Assembly: GCF_900101505.1 (NCBI RefSeq)
Contig: NZ_FMZI01000005.1
Location: 1-64,000 of the forward strand
DNA: 64,000 nt
Reading direction: 5' to 3'
DNA from: Antarctobacter albus
Lineage (GTDB): Bacteria > Pseudomonadota > Alphaproteobacteria > Rhodobacterales > Rhodobacteraceae
Shown here piece by piece: positions 18,130 through 28,278 of this stretch. The translations under genes and the position numbers were made by a program. Position 1 is the stretch's first letter. Every line of letters begins with the position of its first letter. A model generated the notes under the pieces. That model was not told the origin of the DNA, searched no databases, and saw only the letters and a program-made list of their open reading frames with translations.

Positions 18130-19059
18130 TCAGGCCACAGCCGGAATTTCGTGGCGCCCGACGCCGGCACCCGGAAGACGCGCCGCCTGCCCGCTGTCGC
18201 ACAGCACGACACGGTAGGCATCCGGCGCAGCAAAGAGCGCGCGCAGCAGTGCGTTGGTCATGGCATGGCCTGCCTTGTGACCCTCGTAATGGCCCAGGAT
18301 CGGCGCACCGGCCAGGGCCAGGTCACCCAGCGCGTCCAGCATCTTGTGGCGCACGGCCTCGTCGGAATGGCGCAATCCGCCCGGGCTCAGCACCCGGTCT
18401 CCATCTACCACGACGGCGTTTTCATAGGTCCCGCCCAGGGCCTTGCCCGCGGCGCGCATCGCTTCGACATCGGAGGCACGGCAGAAGGTGCGGCTGTCAC
18501 ACAGCTCGCGCACGAAGGCGCCGTTGGCCAGGTTCATCGTCTTGGTCTGTTCCCCGATGGCCGCATCCGCGAAGGCGATGTGGAACTGCATCGACAGCCC
18601 CTGCCCCGGGTGGCCCGGCGACAGGCGGGCCCAGCCCATGTCCGTCTTGACCTCGACCGGGGCCAGCACCTCGATGGCGCGCACCGGGGCCGCCAGTTCG
18701 CGCAGGCCGCGGGCAAGGATACCGCGCACAAAAGGCACCGAGGACCCGTCGAGAATGGGGGCCTCGGGTCCGTCGATTTCGATCAGGGCATTGTGCACAC
18801 CGCAGCCGGCCAGTGCCGCCATGACATGTTCCACCGTGGACACCGAGGTGCCCGCACGGTTGACGATCTGCGTGCAGAGCGGAGAGGCCTCGACCGCATC
18901 CCACCGGGCGGCAATCATCGTGTCGCCCAGACGGATGTCCGTGCGTTTGAACCAGATACCGTAGTCGGCACTGGCCGGCCGGATTGTCAGTCGCGCAGGT
19001 TGGCCAGAGTGAAGGCCGACACCTGCGAATGTGATCGAAGACCGAAGCGTTGTTTGCAC
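18130..19059 (-). CDS. lpxC: UDP-3-O-acyl-N-acetylglucosamine deacetylase LpxC
   Basis: 309 aa from a GTG at 19059 (protein begins with QTTLRSSITFAGVGLHSG), preceded by AGGGG; the longer open frame is not needed to give the family length. Zn-binding and catalytic residues are visible: STVEHVMAA (His), HKMLDALGD (His and Asp) and GHKAGH (His). It performs the committed step of lipid A synthesis. Located downstream of ftsZ behind a 385-bp spacer, so it probably has its own promoter. Confidence 0.96.
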   Translation of the reverse strand: MQTTLRSSITFAGVGLHSGQPARLTIRPASADYGIWFKRTDIRLGDTMIAARWDAVEASPLCTQIVNRAGTSVSTVEHVMAALAGCGVHNALIEIDGPEAPILDGSSVPFVRGILARGLRELAAPVRAIEVLAPVEVKTDMGWARLSPGHPGQGLSMQFHIAFADAAIGEQTKTMNLANGAFVRELCDSRTFCRASDVEAMRAAGKALGGTYENAVVVDGDRVLSPGGLRHSDEAVRHKMLDALGDLALAGAPILGHYEGHKAGHAMTNALLRALFAAPDAYRVVLCDSGQAARLPGAGVGRHEIPAVA

Positions 19060-19357
19060 GAAGCTGCCCCTGTGTTGCGCACGTCCCCCCAACCTGGACG
19101 CGGCTTTGGTGATGGGGGTAACCAAGCTGTCGCGGTGCCTCAAATCAAAGATTGTAACCGTGTGAAACATGGTGCGGATACGGTCGGCAAAACCCCGCCA
19201 AGAGCATGAAATATCCATTACAAGATACTGTCTTTAAATCAAAAAAATGCCCGAACATCCGACGCGAAATCGCCCGCGAATCCCCCCGGAAAACCCGGTT
19301 TCTTGCGAGAGTGTTGCCGATTGTGAACACATTGAAACACGCCTCCCGACATGAAAC

Positions 19358-19381
19358 CGCCCCCTGCAGAGGCAGAGGGCG
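19358..19381 (-). terminator. second hairpin downstream of ftsZ
   Basis: A 10-bp stem with one mismatch around an AGAG loop. On the minus strand it is followed by GTTTCAT, a weak U tract. May back up the first hairpin in ending ftsZ transcription. Confidence 0.45.
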
Positions 19382-19398
19382 ATCTCACGAGGTGTGGA

Positions 19399-19433
19399 AA
19401 TTTCAGCAGGCAGACGGACGTCCTGCTGAAATT
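19399..19433 (-). terminator. perfect 12-bp inverted repeat after ftsZ
   Basis: AATTTCAGCAGG and its exact complement around an 11-nt spacer, starting 12 bp past the ftsZ stop. There is no run of T after it, so it may be a 3'-end stabilising hairpin rather than a classical terminator. Confidence 0.5.
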
Positions 19434-19444
19434 CCGGGCTTGGT

Positions 19445-21043
19445 TCAGTTGGCCTGGCGGCGCAGGAAAGCCGGGATTTCGATCCGGTCGTCCTCGGCCT
19501 CGGGCTCGTGATCGTGGACCGGAGCCGGACGATGCGCCTGCACCGGCGGCTGGGCGCGGCGCGGCTGCTGCGGCGCGGCGTGCTCGCCGTGGCCAGTCAT
19601 GCGCCCGATCAGCGAGTTGACGCTGAAGCGCGACTTTTCCTCGGCCGGGGCGGGGGCCGGCTGCGGCGCGGGCGCCTGTTGCACCTCTTCGCGGGTCCGG
19701 GCGGCGGCGGCCTTGAGCCGGTCAAGCGTTGCCGGGCTGGGCGTGCCGGGAGCTGCGGGACGCGGTGCCACGAAATCCTGCGGGTCGGCCTCGATCGTAT
19801 CGGGCGCCGGGCGGAACTCGGCCACTTGCGGACGGTAGGCCGGCGGCGGCAGACCATCGTCGGCGGCCTGCTCCTCGATCACCTCGTCATAGTCGCGCGA
19901 CTGCACGGGCTCCGCCTGGTCATGGCTGTCCATCTGACCGAACAGCGAGGGTTCCGGCTCGGGCGCACGCTCGGCGGCCACGGGCTGCGGTTCCTGCTGC
20001 GGTGCGGGTTCGGGCGTTGCATTGCCCAGCGGCTGCGACAGCTTGCGGCGCGGCACCGGGACATCGTGCACGTTCTCGGTGGCGTCGATGCCGGTGGCAA
20101 CGACCGACACGCGCATCTGGCCGGCCATGCTGTCGTCCAGCGTCGAACCGACGATGATGTTGGCGTCCGCGTCCACTTCCTCGCGGATGCGGTTGGCCGC
20201 CTCGTCCAGTTCGAACAGGGTCAGGTCGTGGCCGCCGGTGATGTTGATCAGCACGCCCTTGGCGCCTTTGAGGCTGATCTCGTCCAGCAGCGGGTTCGCT
20301 ATCGCCTTCTCGGCCGCCTGGACCGCGCGATCCTCGCCCTCGCCTTCGCCGGTGCCCATCATGGCCTTGCCCATCTCGTCCATCACCGCGCGGACGTCGG
20401 CAAAGTCGAGGTTGATGAGGCCCGGACGGACCATCAGGTCGGTCACACCCTTCACGCCCTGGTACAGGACGTCATCGGCCATCGAGAAGGCCTCGGTAAA
20501 GGTCGTCTTCTCGTTCGCCAGGCGGAACAGGTTCTGGTTCGGAATGATGATCAGCGTGTCGACGACCTTCTGCAGGCTATCGACGCCCGCCTCGGCCTGT
20601 TTCATCCGCTTGGCGCCTTCGAACTGGAAGGGTTTGGTCACGACGCCGACGGTCAGCACGCCCAGTTCACGCGCCGCCTGCGCGATGATCGGCGCGGCGC
20701 CCGTCCCGGTGCCGCCGCCCATGCCGGCGGTGATGAAACACATATGCGCGCCGGCCAGGTGGTCGACGATCTGCTCGATGCTCTCCTCGGCGGCGGCTGC
20801 ACCGACGCTGGCGCGCGCCCCGGCGCCCAGCCCCTCGGTCACCTTCACACCCAACTGCACGCGGCTTTGCGACATACTCTGCGCAAGCGCCTGGGCATCG
20901 GTGTTCGCGACGACGAAATCGACGCCTTCGAGCTGTTTCTCGATCATGTTGTTGACGGCATTGCCGCCTGCCCCGCCGACGCCAAAGACCGTAATACGGG
21001 GCTTCAGCTCGTCATGCCCGGGCATCGAAAGGTTCAGTGCCAT
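19445..21043 (-). CDS. ftsZ: cell division GTPase FtsZ
   Basis: 532 aa, long as usual in Alphaproteobacteria because of an extended disordered linker. The tubulin-like GTPase core fills residues 1-320, with the GTP loop [12 protein letters not shown] and synergy-loop region NLDFADV. The linker is Pro/Glu/Gln-rich, and the conserved C-terminal peptide that binds FtsA reads [13 protein letters not shown]. It forms the Z ring. The upstream spacer of 495 bp suggests a main promoter of its own besides read-through from ftsQA. Confidence 0.98.
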   Translation of the reverse strand: MALNLSMPGHDELKPRITVFGVGGAGGNAVNNMIEKQLEGVDFVVANTDAQALAQSMSQSRVQLGVKVTEGLGAGARASVGAAAAEESIEQIVDHLAGAHMCFITAGMGGGTGTGAAPIIAQAARELGVLTVGVVTKPFQFEGAKRMKQAEAGVDSLQKVVDTLIIIPNQNLFRLANEKTTFTEAFSMADDVLYQGVKGVTDLMVRPGLINLDFADVRAVMDEMGKAMMGTGEGEGEDRAVQAAEKAIANPLLDEISLKGAKGVLINITGGHDLTLFELDEAANRIREEVDADANIIVGSTLDDSMAGQMRVSVVATGIDATENVHDVPVPRRKLSQPLGNATPEPAPQQEPQPVAAERAPEPEPSLFGQMDSHDQAEPVQSRDYDEVIEEQAADDGLPPPAYRPQVAEFRPAPDTIEADPQDFVAPRPAAPGTPSPATLDRLKAAAARTREEVQQAPAPQPAPAPAEEKSRFSVNSLIGRMTGHGEHAAPQQPRRAQPPVQAHRPAPVHDHEPEAEDDRIEIPAFLRRQAN

Positions 21044-21538
21044 GATATGTCCGCCTGTCTTTTTATTCCGGTTTCAGGCCTGTGCACGGCCTGTTCCCTT
21101 GAATCCTACCTTTTGAGGTTCCGCCCGTCACGCGAAAAACGCAAAAAAGCCACAAAATATGGCCAATTTTACGGCTCAATTCCGCCGATATCGGAGATAT
21201 CCACATATCTGGTGTGGCCCACCAACTCCGGCGCAAAATACGACACCGGGCACAGGGGCAACCCCTGCGCGGATTCACGTCTCTACAATGTCCGGAGTGC
21301 CTGCCCGACCCTCCTGGCGCCTCTTATCCACGGGCACCTGTGCATAACCTAACGCGCCCCGAAAGCACTGTCACCCGCGAAAACGCGCCCGGCCCGGAGA
21401 AATCCTGCCCCCCGAACCGTCGCTCAGCCTGCTCCTGGCGACCACGCAAGAAAACGACGGGCACAGCCTGTCAAAAGGGTCGGCGGGCGGGCGTCTTTGC
21501 GGCGCCAGCCGCAAACAGTCCCGCCCCGCCGACCGAAT
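21044..21538. other. ftsA-ftsZ intergenic regulatory region
   Basis: 495 bp without a gene. It contains a pair of inverted DnaA-box-like 9-mers, two GANTC sites (21101, 21272), which are CcrM methylation targets in many Alphaproteobacteria, and two GATATC palindromes 3 bp apart (21187-21201). It probably holds the cell-cycle-controlled ftsZ promoter. I see no TTAA-N7-TTAA CtrA site. Confidence 0.55.
21324..21347. promoter_or_regulatory. inverted pair of DnaA boxes upstream of ftsZ
   Basis: TTATCCACG (8 of 9 to the DnaA consensus TTATNCACA) and, on the other strand 6 bp on, TTATGCACA (a full match). In Caulobacter, DnaA activates ftsZ transcription, so the position about 280-300 bp upstream of the ftsZ start is plausible for such control here. 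Confidence 0.55.
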
Positions 21539-22867
21539 TCACCAGTTGTCGCGGAACCACTGCACCGCCCGCTTGAGCGAGCGCGCCGGCAGCCGGTCCA
21601 CCGGGATCTCGAAATCCCACCATTCGTCCTGCGGATGCGCCGCGAACAGGCACAGGCCTACCGCCGTCGCAAAGCCCGGCCCGGTTGCCGCCTGTGGCAA
21701 GCCGTGCACGCGCAGGGGCCGCCCCAGCCGCACCTGCTGCCCCAGGATCTTCGAGGCCAGCCCGTCCAGCCCCGGGATCTGGCTTGCCCCGCCAGTCAGC
21801 ACGATCTGCTGCGACGGCAGATGATCGAACCCCGCAGCGTCCAGCTGCACCCGCACCTCTTCCAGGATCTCCTCGACCCTTGGCCGCATGATGCCGATCA
21901 GCTCGGCGCGGCTCACCGTCCGCCGGTCGTGTTCCCAGTCGCCGGTGTCGCCACCGATCTCGATCATCTCGCGGTCGTCCATGCCGGTTGCCACCAGCCC
22001 GCCGTAAAAGGTCTTGATCCGCTCCGCTGTCGCCATCGAGACCTTCAGCCCCTGGCTGATGTCGCGGGTGACGTGGTCGCCGCCCATACGGACGGAATCC
22101 GCGTAGATCATGTGTTTCTTGATGAAGATCGACACGCCAGTCGCGCCGCCGCCCATGTCGATGCAGGCCGCGCCCAGCTCCTGTTCGTCCTCGACCAGCG
22201 CCGAGATGCCCGAGACGTAGGCAGAGGAGGCGAGCCCCGCCAGTTCCAGGTCGCAGCGTTTCACGCAATGGGCCAGGTTCTGGATCGCCTGCGCCTCGAC
22301 CGTCAGCATGTGCATGTCGCAGCCCAGCTCGTTGCCGATCTGTCCGCGCGGGTCGATCAGGCCCGAGCGGTGATCCAGCACGAAGTTCACCGGCTGCGCG
22401 TGCAGCACCTCGCGCCCCGGTCCGAAATCCGGCACATCGCAGGCCGACAGCACCCGCGCCACGTCCTGTTCGTCCACCGTGGTGCCCAGCACGTCCGACT
22501 TGCCCGCAAGACCATAAGAGCGCGGCTCGGCGCCCGAGAAGGCGGCGATGACGTGATCCACCCGGATGCCGGCCATCTTCTGCGCCGCCTGCACGGCGGT
22601 GCGAATGGCGCGCTCGGTGGCGCCCATGTCCTGCACCTCGCCGAAACAGACACCGCGCGACCGTGTCGTCGCCGCGCCGATCACGCGAAAGCCAGACTGC
22701 CCCGCCAACGAGCCGATGCCATCGTCCGAGGGATCGGTTCCGTCAAAGCGCAACACGAGGCAGGCCACCTTGGACGACCCCACGTCCAGGATGGCCACCA
22801 CGCCGCGCTGCATCGCCGCGCGCCGCATGTTCCGCATTGCCCTCTGGGACTCGTACAGCTCGATCAT
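21539..22867 (-). CDS. ftsA: cell division protein FtsA
   Basis: 442 aa, actin-like ATPase that anchors FtsZ to the membrane. Motifs: phosphate-1 AILDVGSSKVACLVLR, CIDMGGGATGVSIF (phosphate 2), VLTGGASQIPGLD (adenosine). The C-terminus ends in an amphipathic, Trp-containing helix (PARSLKRAVQWFRDNW) that fits the membrane-targeting sequence. The start overlaps the ftsQ stop by 4 bp (ATGA), so translation is coupled. Confidence 0.97.
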   Translation of the reverse strand: MIELYESQRAMRNMRRAAMQRGVVAILDVGSSKVACLVLRFDGTDPSDDGIGSLAGQSGFRVIGAATTRSRGVCFGEVQDMGATERAIRTAVQAAQKMAGIRVDHVIAAFSGAEPRSYGLAGKSDVLGTTVDEQDVARVLSACDVPDFGPGREVLHAQPVNFVLDHRSGLIDPRGQIGNELGCDMHMLTVEAQAIQNLAHCVKRCDLELAGLASSAYVSGISALVEDEQELGAACIDMGGGATGVSIFIKKHMIYADSVRMGGDHVTRDISQGLKVSMATAERIKTFYGGLVATGMDDREMIEIGGDTGDWEHDRRTVSRAELIGIMRPRVEEILEEVRVQLDAAGFDHLPSQQIVLTGGASQIPGLDGLASKILGQQVRLGRPLRVHGLPQAATGPGFATAVGLCLFAAHPQDEWWDFEIPVDRLPARSLKRAVQWFRDNW

Positions 22868-23865
22868 TGTTTGACTTCCCTACCCGCCTCGATCGCCTTG
22901 ATGCGCCGCATCTCCTGCGTGGCTGCATCGGTCATTCGTATCGTCGGCCGCCTTGGCAGCCGCAGGTCCACCGCCACCAGGTCGCGCGCCAGAAGGTCGA
23001 CGCCCTCCGTCACCGCCATCGCGATCACCTGTTCCAGAACCCGTTCCGCCCCCTGTTCGGGCAGCATGATGCGCTGGCCACGGTCCAGCACCACGTCCCA
23101 GCGCCGCGCGCCGATCCGTTCGAACCCGCGCAGCCGGTCGCGGATCGGTCCGGTCAGCGCGTCCATGCGCAGGGCCTCCTCGACGACCAGCGCCATGCGC
23201 GCCTGCGCCGCCTCGGCCAGCTTGGCCTCTGCCTCGGAGCGGTCCGCCGCGGGCTTTTTCAGCGCCGCCGCCGCCTCGGGCCGCAGGATGTCTCCCGCAA
23301 TCACCGGCAAGTCGGCGAAATCGGCGCGATGCTCGGCCTGCGCGACAAAGATCCCGCCCTCGTCCAGCAGGTCCACCCCGGCCGAGGTCCGCCACAGGAC
23401 CACCGGCTGACGCTGCACCACGTCCACCTGCAGCACCCCGCCCTGGCGCACGCGCAGCTCGGCGGATTTCACCTCGTCCAGCGCGACCACCCGGCGTTGC
23501 AGCCGGTCCAGGTCCATGTCGAACGAGCTGATCGGAAAATCGATCGGCAATTCGGCCCGGATCATGTCGATCAGTGCCTCGTCAGCCCCATCGACCACCA
23601 TCATGCGCACCTGGAACTCGGGGCGGTTCTCGACCGCGGCCCGCACCTCCGAGATCATCAGGTTGAAATCCTCGCGGTTCTCCTCGACCGAGAACCAGGC
23701 CGCCCCGGCACCCAGGCACAGGGCGAACGGCAGCAGCACCCGCAGCGAAAAGCGAAAGAACGGCGTCAGCATCAGCCGTTCGATGCGGTATTTCAGCCGC
23801 GATGCCCCCGGGTCCAGCCGCGCCATCTGCGGATCGTCGCCCTCGCGGAACTCTAGCGATCGCAT
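22864..23865 (-). CDS. ftsQ: cell division protein FtsQ
   Basis: 333 aa. A cytoplasmic basic tail of about 40 residues, one membrane helix ([20 protein letters not shown]), then a periplasmic POTRA domain and beta domain. It belongs to the FtsQBL divisome complex. The ATG at 23865 lies inside the end of ddl (13-bp overlap), which is the usual arrangement, and the frame further upstream is only the shadow of ddl. Confidence 0.95.
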   Translation of the reverse strand: MRSLEFREGDDPQMARLDPGASRLKYRIERLMLTPFFRFSLRVLLPFALCLGAGAAWFSVEENREDFNLMISEVRAAVENRPEFQVRMMVVDGADEALIDMIRAELPIDFPISSFDMDLDRLQRRVVALDEVKSAELRVRQGGVLQVDVVQRQPVVLWRTSAGVDLLDEGGIFVAQAEHRADFADLPVIAGDILRPEAAAALKKPAADRSEAEAKLAEAAQARMALVVEEALRMDALTGPIRDRLRGFERIGARRWDVVLDRGQRIMLPEQGAERVLEQVIAMAVTEGVDLLARDLVAVDLRLPRRPTIRMTDAATQEMRRIKAIEAGREVKQ

Positions 23866-24767
23866 GAGGCATCCTCCACCATCCAGGCGCAGAACTGGCC
23901 GAAGGTCAGGCCGATCAGCCCGGCGTGCTCGGGCGACAGAGAGGTCGGCGTCATGCCCGGCTGCGTGTTGGTTTCCAGCAGGATCAACCCATCGAGGCCC
24001 CGCGCCTCGTCCCAGCGGAAATCGGTCCGCGTCACGCCCCGGCAGCCCAGCGCCCGGTGCGCGCGCAGCGCGTAGTCCAGGCAGGCCTCGGTGATCTCCT
24101 GCGGGATCTCCGCCGGACAGACATGGCGCGATCCGCCCGCCTTGTATTTCGCGTCGTAATCGTACCAGCCGTCGGTCACGATATCGGTCACGCCCAGCGC
24201 CCGGTCGCCCATGACGCTGGTCGTCAGCTCGCGCCCGGGCACAAAGGCCTCGACCATGACCACCTCGGGCATGGACGCGTCCAGCACCGGCGGGCCGTTG
24301 GCCTCTTCGTGAACAAGGTAGACCCCGACCGAAGAGCCCTCGTTGTAGGGTTTGACGACATAGGGCGGTGGCATGACGTGGCGCGCCTGCACTTCGTCCC
24401 GGCCCGCCAGCAGGCTGTCCGCCACCGGCAGCCCGGCGCTGCGGTAGACCTCCTTGGTCTTTTCCTTGTCCATCGCCAGCGCCGAGGCCAGCACGCCGGA
24501 ATGCGTGTAGGGGATGCGCAACCATTCCAGCAGACCCTGGACACAGCCGTCCTCGCCCCAACGCCCGTGCAGGGCGTTGAACACCACGTCCGGCGCGGTC
24601 TCCTGCAAGCGCGCGGCCACGTCCGGCCCCGCGTCCAGTTCGATCACCTGATAGCCTTCGCCCCTCAAAGCGGCGGCGCATTCCCGTCCGGAAACCAGCG
24701 AAACCTCGCGCTCTGCCGAGGGTCCGCCCTTTAGCACCACCACTTTCGGGAGTGTCCTGCTCGACAT
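23853..24767 (-). CDS. ddl: D-alanine--D-alanine ligase
   Basis: 304 aa from the ATG at 24767 (a TTG two codons upstream is possible). ATP-grasp ligase making the D-Ala-D-Ala dipeptide. Visible motifs: [14 protein letters not shown] at the N-terminus, [31 protein letters not shown] (ATP-binding loop) and [15 protein letters not shown] at the C-terminal metal and substrate site. Sits between murB and ftsQ as in other dcw clusters. Confidence 0.97.
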   Translation of the reverse strand: MSSRTLPKVVVLKGGPSAEREVSLVSGRECAAALRGEGYQVIELDAGPDVAARLQETAPDVVFNALHGRWGEDGCVQGLLEWLRIPYTHSGVLASALAMDKEKTKEVYRSAGLPVADSLLAGRDEVQARHVMPPPYVVKPYNEGSSVGVYLVHEEANGPPVLDASMPEVVMVEAFVPGRELTTSVMGDRALGVTDIVTDGWYDYDAKYKAGGSRHVCPAEIPQEITEACLDYALRAHRALGCRGVTRTDFRWDEARGLDGLILLETNTQPGMTPTSLSPEHAGLIGLTFGQFCAWMVEDASCDR

Positions 24768-24957
24768 CCCCAAAACGCCTCAACTGCCCTGGGGGCCTTG
24801 CCCCCAAATTATGAACGAGGGGCATTGCCCACGTTCCACCGCGCGGGGTTCACCCCCGTCGCCTTTTTCTGCCGCGGGTCATCCCGCAAAAACTGGTGCA
24901 ACCTGCCTGTGGTCGCCGGGCCCTGCTCTTGATCTTGTCGTTTAACGGAGGCCCAAA

Positions 24958-25881
24958 TCAGCGCGCCGGCTCACCGACCCGCATGATTTCCCAGTGTAAC
25001 TCTATTCCAGAGTGTTGGAAAACCTTTTTTCGCACTTCCTCCCCCAGCCCTTCCAGCTCTGCCGCCGTGGCGCCGCCAGTGTTGACGAGGAAGTTGGAAT
25101 GCTTGGGCGACATCTGCGCCCCGCCCATCGTGGCCCCGCGCATCCCGGCCTCGTCGATCACCTTCCAGGCCTTCAGGTCATGGGTATCGTCCGCTCGGCC
25201 CGTCGAGGAAAACCCCGCCGGGTTTCGAAAGGTGCTGCCGGCGGTGCGGTCCTTGGTGGGCTGGGTCTCATCACGCTTTTTCAACTGCGCGTCCATGCGC
25301 GCGGCCAATTCCTCGGGATCGCCCTGCGCCCCCTCGAACACCGCCTCGACCAGCACCCAGCCCTCGGGCAATTCGCTCTGCCGGTAGGCCAGGTTCAACT
25401 CGCCCGCCGGGATCGTCACCAGTTCGCCCGCGCGCGTGACCGCCCGCACCTCGACCAGGTGATCGGCGACATAGGTCCCATAGCAACCCGCGTTCATCCT
25501 GACCGCGCCGCCGATGCTGCCGGGGATCGTGCGCAGAAAGGTCAGGTCCACCCCCGCCTCTGCCGCGCGCCGCGCCACATGCGCATCCAGCGCCGCCGTC
25601 CCCGCCGTCACGCGGGTGCCATCGACCGAAATCCCGTTGAACCCGCGCCCCAGCCGGATCACCACCGCCCGCAGCCCGCCATCCCGGACGATCAGGTTGG
25701 ACCCCACGCCCATCGGAAAGACCGGCACCTCTGCCGGAAGATCCGCCAGGAAGGCCTGCAGGTCGTCCAGGTCGGCGGGTTGAAACAGCCAGTCCGCCGG
25801 GCCGCCCACGCGCAGCCAGGTCAGTTCACTCAAGGGGCGGCCCGGGGTCAGCCGTCCGCGCGGTTCGGGAAGCTCTGTCAT
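24958..25881 (-). CDS. murB: UDP-N-acetylenolpyruvoylglucosamine reductase MurB
   Basis: 307 aa from the ATG at 25881. A FAD enzyme that reduces the enolpyruvyl group to give UDP-MurNAc. FAD-binding [32 protein letters not shown] and the substrate segments [12 protein letters not shown] and [10 protein letters not shown] are clear. Type II-like length without the extra domain of the E. coli enzyme. There are 190 bp between it and ddl, containing only small hairpins. Confidence 0.97.
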   Translation of the reverse strand: MTELPEPRGRLTPGRPLSELTWLRVGGPADWLFQPADLDDLQAFLADLPAEVPVFPMGVGSNLIVRDGGLRAVVIRLGRGFNGISVDGTRVTAGTAALDAHVARRAAEAGVDLTFLRTIPGSIGGAVRMNAGCYGTYVADHLVEVRAVTRAGELVTIPAGELNLAYRQSELPEGWVLVEAVFEGAQGDPEELAARMDAQLKKRDETQPTKDRTAGSTFRNPAGFSSTGRADDTHDLKAWKVIDEAGMRGATMGGAQMSPKHSNFLVNTGGATAAELEGLGEEVRKKVFQHSGIELHWEIMRVGEPAR

Positions 25882-25921
25882 GGCAAAGGTGCTAGGCCGC
25901 GCCGCGCCGTTCCGCAAGGGG

Positions 25922-26209
25922 TCAGCTGCGCTCGGCCGCCGCCTCGGCCTTGTGCCGCCGGGCCAGACCGATCAGCGCACCAACCCCCAGCCCCACGAGG
26001 GCCGGCAGGACCCCCAGCATCAGCCCGATGCCATAGCCCAGCGCGTCCCAGCCCTCGCTCGCCATCTGCATGCGGTAGATCTGCCAGCCGCCAGCACCGG
26101 TCAGGGCCAAGGCCAGCACCGCCGCCGCGGCCCCCATCCCGAACCGCAAAAGCGCCCAGCCAAGGCCAAGCGCACCCAGCGCCACGAGGGCGGGTATCAG
26201 GTAGATCAT
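25922..26209 (-). CDS. small membrane protein in the dcw cluster
   Basis: 95 aa, with about three hydrophobic segments (residues 3-21, 24-43, 58-83) and a charged tail ([12 protein letters not shown]). Lies between the DUF2484 gene and murB, all on the same strand and closely spaced. No family recognised. Its position makes a cell-envelope role likely, but this is inference. Confidence 0.75.
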   Translation of the reverse strand: MIYLIPALVALGALGLGWALLRFGMGAAAAVLALALTGAGGWQIYRMQMASEGWDALGYGIGLMLGVLPALVGLGVGALIGLARRHKAEAAAERS

Positions 26210-26275
26210 CGGTCAGCTCCTCCGGTATGGCGACAGTCTCGCCGTACGCGGCCCCGCAGACCAGTCAGAAGCGCC

Positions 26276-26521
26276 CTACCTTGCGGTCTGCCGCACCCAG
26301 CGGAACAGGTAGCGCAGCGGCCAGCGCAGAATGCTCATGCCCGCGAAGAGGACAAAGAGCCCGACCCAGGGTCCGTTCTGGTAGGTGACATAGCCGACCA
26401 GCGGGATCCCCAGCGCGATCAGCACATAAGCGCGCGTCCAGTGATTGTCGCGCGACGGTATCATCGCAAGCACATTGGCCAGCACGGCCCAGGCACAGGC
26501 GAGGATCAGCGATAATGACAT
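26276..26521 (-). CDS. DUF2484 family membrane protein
   Basis: 81 aa from the ATG at 26521, which is preceded by GGAGG. Three membrane segments; the sequence (e.g. MIPSRDNHWTRAYVLIA, YQNGPWVGLFVLFAGMSI) matches the DUF2484 pattern found next to murB/murC in Rhodobacterales. Function unknown. The longer open frame upstream is not supported by any ribosome site. Confidence 0.85.
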   Translation of the reverse strand: MSLSLILACAWAVLANVLAMIPSRDNHWTRAYVLIALGIPLVGYVTYQNGPWVGLFVLFAGMSILRWPLRYLFRWVRQTAR

Positions 26522-26642
26522 TGTCTGCCCTCCGTGCCCCCCAGAGGTGCCTATAGAATGCGCCAGCCGCACGATCCGCACAACCCCTGCGATAGATGCA
26601 ATTGCAGAAAAAGGGGGGCAAAAGGCCTCGTCCACAGTCGGG

Positions 26643-28199
26643 TCAACTCCATAAACTCGACAACCAATCAACGATCTCGACCAGTTTCTTCCAGCGCCCG
26701 TGGTTCTTGATCGCGCCATCCACCGCCTTGGTGGTGCCCTGCGCCACCGGCGCCATGCGTTCCGTCAGCCGTTTGACCGTCGCCGCACTGGCCGCATAGT
26801 TCCGCGCAAATCGCCGTCTCAGGTAGGACCGCCGCTCTTCCGATTGCGCCTCGGTCAGTTGCGATTTCAGGTCTTCCAATCCTTCGACCAGCTCCCGCAG
26901 TGCCGTCTCGGCGTCAGGCGACAGGGGTTTCAGTCCCTGCACCTGCGCCGTGGCAAGAGCATTGACGGTCCCGCTCAGGACCTTCACGAGTTCCACGGGA
27001 TCACTGTCTCCCAGTTCGAACCGATCCAGCGGATCCAACCGTCGCAGGACCGGCCCCAGATGCTTGCGACAGACTGAACGAAACGTCTCCAAGGCATCGT
27101 CCAGCATCCGCGCGTTGGTCTCACCGACAACGCTGCGGTCCACCTCCACCGCTGCATGCAGTTCCGCATATTGCCCCAATTGAACGAACCGCCGCGCGCG
27201 CAGCCTTTCCGCCCCCTCCGCACGTTGGACCTCTTTCAACAGCTTGTCGGCAGACCGCACCATTGGCACAGGGCGGTTGCGGCCTTCTGCCATGTCCCCC
27301 GCAAAATCGATGAAGTCCTGCAACTGGTCCCGCAGGTCCTCACAATCTTCGTGAAACGCCCGGATAACCTCGGGATCTCGCAGGTGCGACAGGTCGTCGT
27401 CGAAATCCGCCAGCACCATCCACTGGTGCACCGTGTCGAAACGGAAATCGCTGAAGGCCGCGTCTGACAATGGAGGCACGAACGCCATTTCGATCTTGGC
27501 AATCGCCTCAGCCACCTTGTCCGGGTCTTTCCAGGTCTCCTCGTCGATCCCCTTGACGATGGTCAGCTGCAGGCCCGGGTCCAGGGGCTGTCCACGCTTG
27601 GCGCCTTCCCACCAGCGCCGCCAGAATTCCCAGCGTTCGGGGGGGTCCTCATCCCAGATCGCCAACGTCACCCTCTCTTTGGCAAGGAAACGCTCCGGGG
27701 GATGGTTTGGCCAAAGGTCCAGGTTGATTGGATCGCCCCCATCCTCGAGCAGCGTGACATCCGAGATGTTGGTGGAGGCATCGTAAACAAGGTTGGCTTG
27801 ATCGGCAGCTCGGACCGCGCCAGAGACTGCAATGGATGCGTAAGTGGTAATCGCTGCATTAGCGGCTGCAATAGCGGCCGCGTCTGCATTTGCTGCGGTC
27901 ATAGAAATCGCCCCATCGGCGTTGGCGCCGGCTGCGTCCGCGGCGAGCGCGGCAGCGCGAGCTTCCTTGTTGATTTCTACAGACGACCTTGCAGCTACGA
28001 CCGCCGATATCAAACCACAGCGCAGAAGCGGCAAGGCTGTCAAACCACTTTCCCGCGCCCAATCCTCCCCCATCGCCGCGCCCCAGACCGGCAGCACCCG
28101 CAGCGCCGCGCGATGCGCGACCACGATAGAATCCCGCCGCGGCCTTCCCCTTAGCCAAGCCTCCAGCGTTTCCCGGTCCTTGATGTCCTCGGCCTTCAT
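26643..28199 (-). CDS. 518-aa protein of unknown function inserted in the dcw cluster
   Basis: 518 aa from the ATG at 28199. The N-terminus (residues 1-40) has a W-L-x-GRPRRDSIVVAHRAALRVLP block. Residues about 90-135 are a run of Ala with Asp/Asn in a quasi-repeat (AANADAAAIAAANAA), probably a long helix. A Trp/Pro-rich middle (WDEDPPERWEFWRRWWEG) precedes a long acidic helical region, and the C-terminus is helical and basic, ending in a hydrophobic amphipathic tail (IVDWLSSLWS). No catalytic motif or family is recognised. It is separated from murC by a terminator and palindromic repeats, so it is probably its own transcription unit and a later arrival. Confidence 0.8.
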   Translation of the reverse strand: MKAEDIKDRETLEAWLRGRPRRDSIVVAHRAALRVLPVWGAAMGEDWARESGLTALPLLRCGLISAVVAARSSVEINKEARAAALAADAAGANADGAISMTAANADAAAIAAANAAITTYASIAVSGAVRAADQANLVYDASTNISDVTLLEDGGDPINLDLWPNHPPERFLAKERVTLAIWDEDPPERWEFWRRWWEGAKRGQPLDPGLQLTIVKGIDEETWKDPDKVAEAIAKIEMAFVPPLSDAAFSDFRFDTVHQWMVLADFDDDLSHLRDPEVIRAFHEDCEDLRDQLQDFIDFAGDMAEGRNRPVPMVRSADKLLKEVQRAEGAERLRARRFVQLGQYAELHAAVEVDRSVVGETNARMLDDALETFRSVCRKHLGPVLRRLDPLDRFELGDSDPVELVKVLSGTVNALATAQVQGLKPLSPDAETALRELVEGLEDLKSQLTEAQSEERRSYLRRRFARNYAASAATVKRLTERMAPVAQGTTKAVDGAIKNHGRWKKLVEIVDWLSSLWS

Positions 28200-28278
28200 G
28201 CCACCAGCTTCATCACCCCGGCGCTGAACCGCAACGGCAAATCCCCACCCCCAGCTTCTTTGGGCAGAAAATACCTCT

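Larger units (their letters stand above)
19060..19444. other. ftsZ-lpxC intergenic region
   Basis: 385 bp with no convincing gene. It is AT-richer in its middle (around 19200-19260). The ftsZ-proximal end has two hairpins annotated separately. The rest should hold the lpxC promoter and leader, but no clear -35/-10 pair stands out. Confidence 0.6.

Noticed and set aside
19508-21352. 614-codon open frame antisense to ftsZ
   Set aside because: Runs opposite FtsZ, which is intact. His/Arg/Leu-rich shadow translation.
21497-23410. 637-codon open frame antisense to ftsA and ftsQ
   Set aside because: FtsA and FtsQ are certain on the minus strand; the frame has no ribosome site or domain.
24774-24957. 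Extra gene between murB and ddl
   Set aside because: Open frames there are extensions of ddl or ftsQ shadows with no start site of their own.
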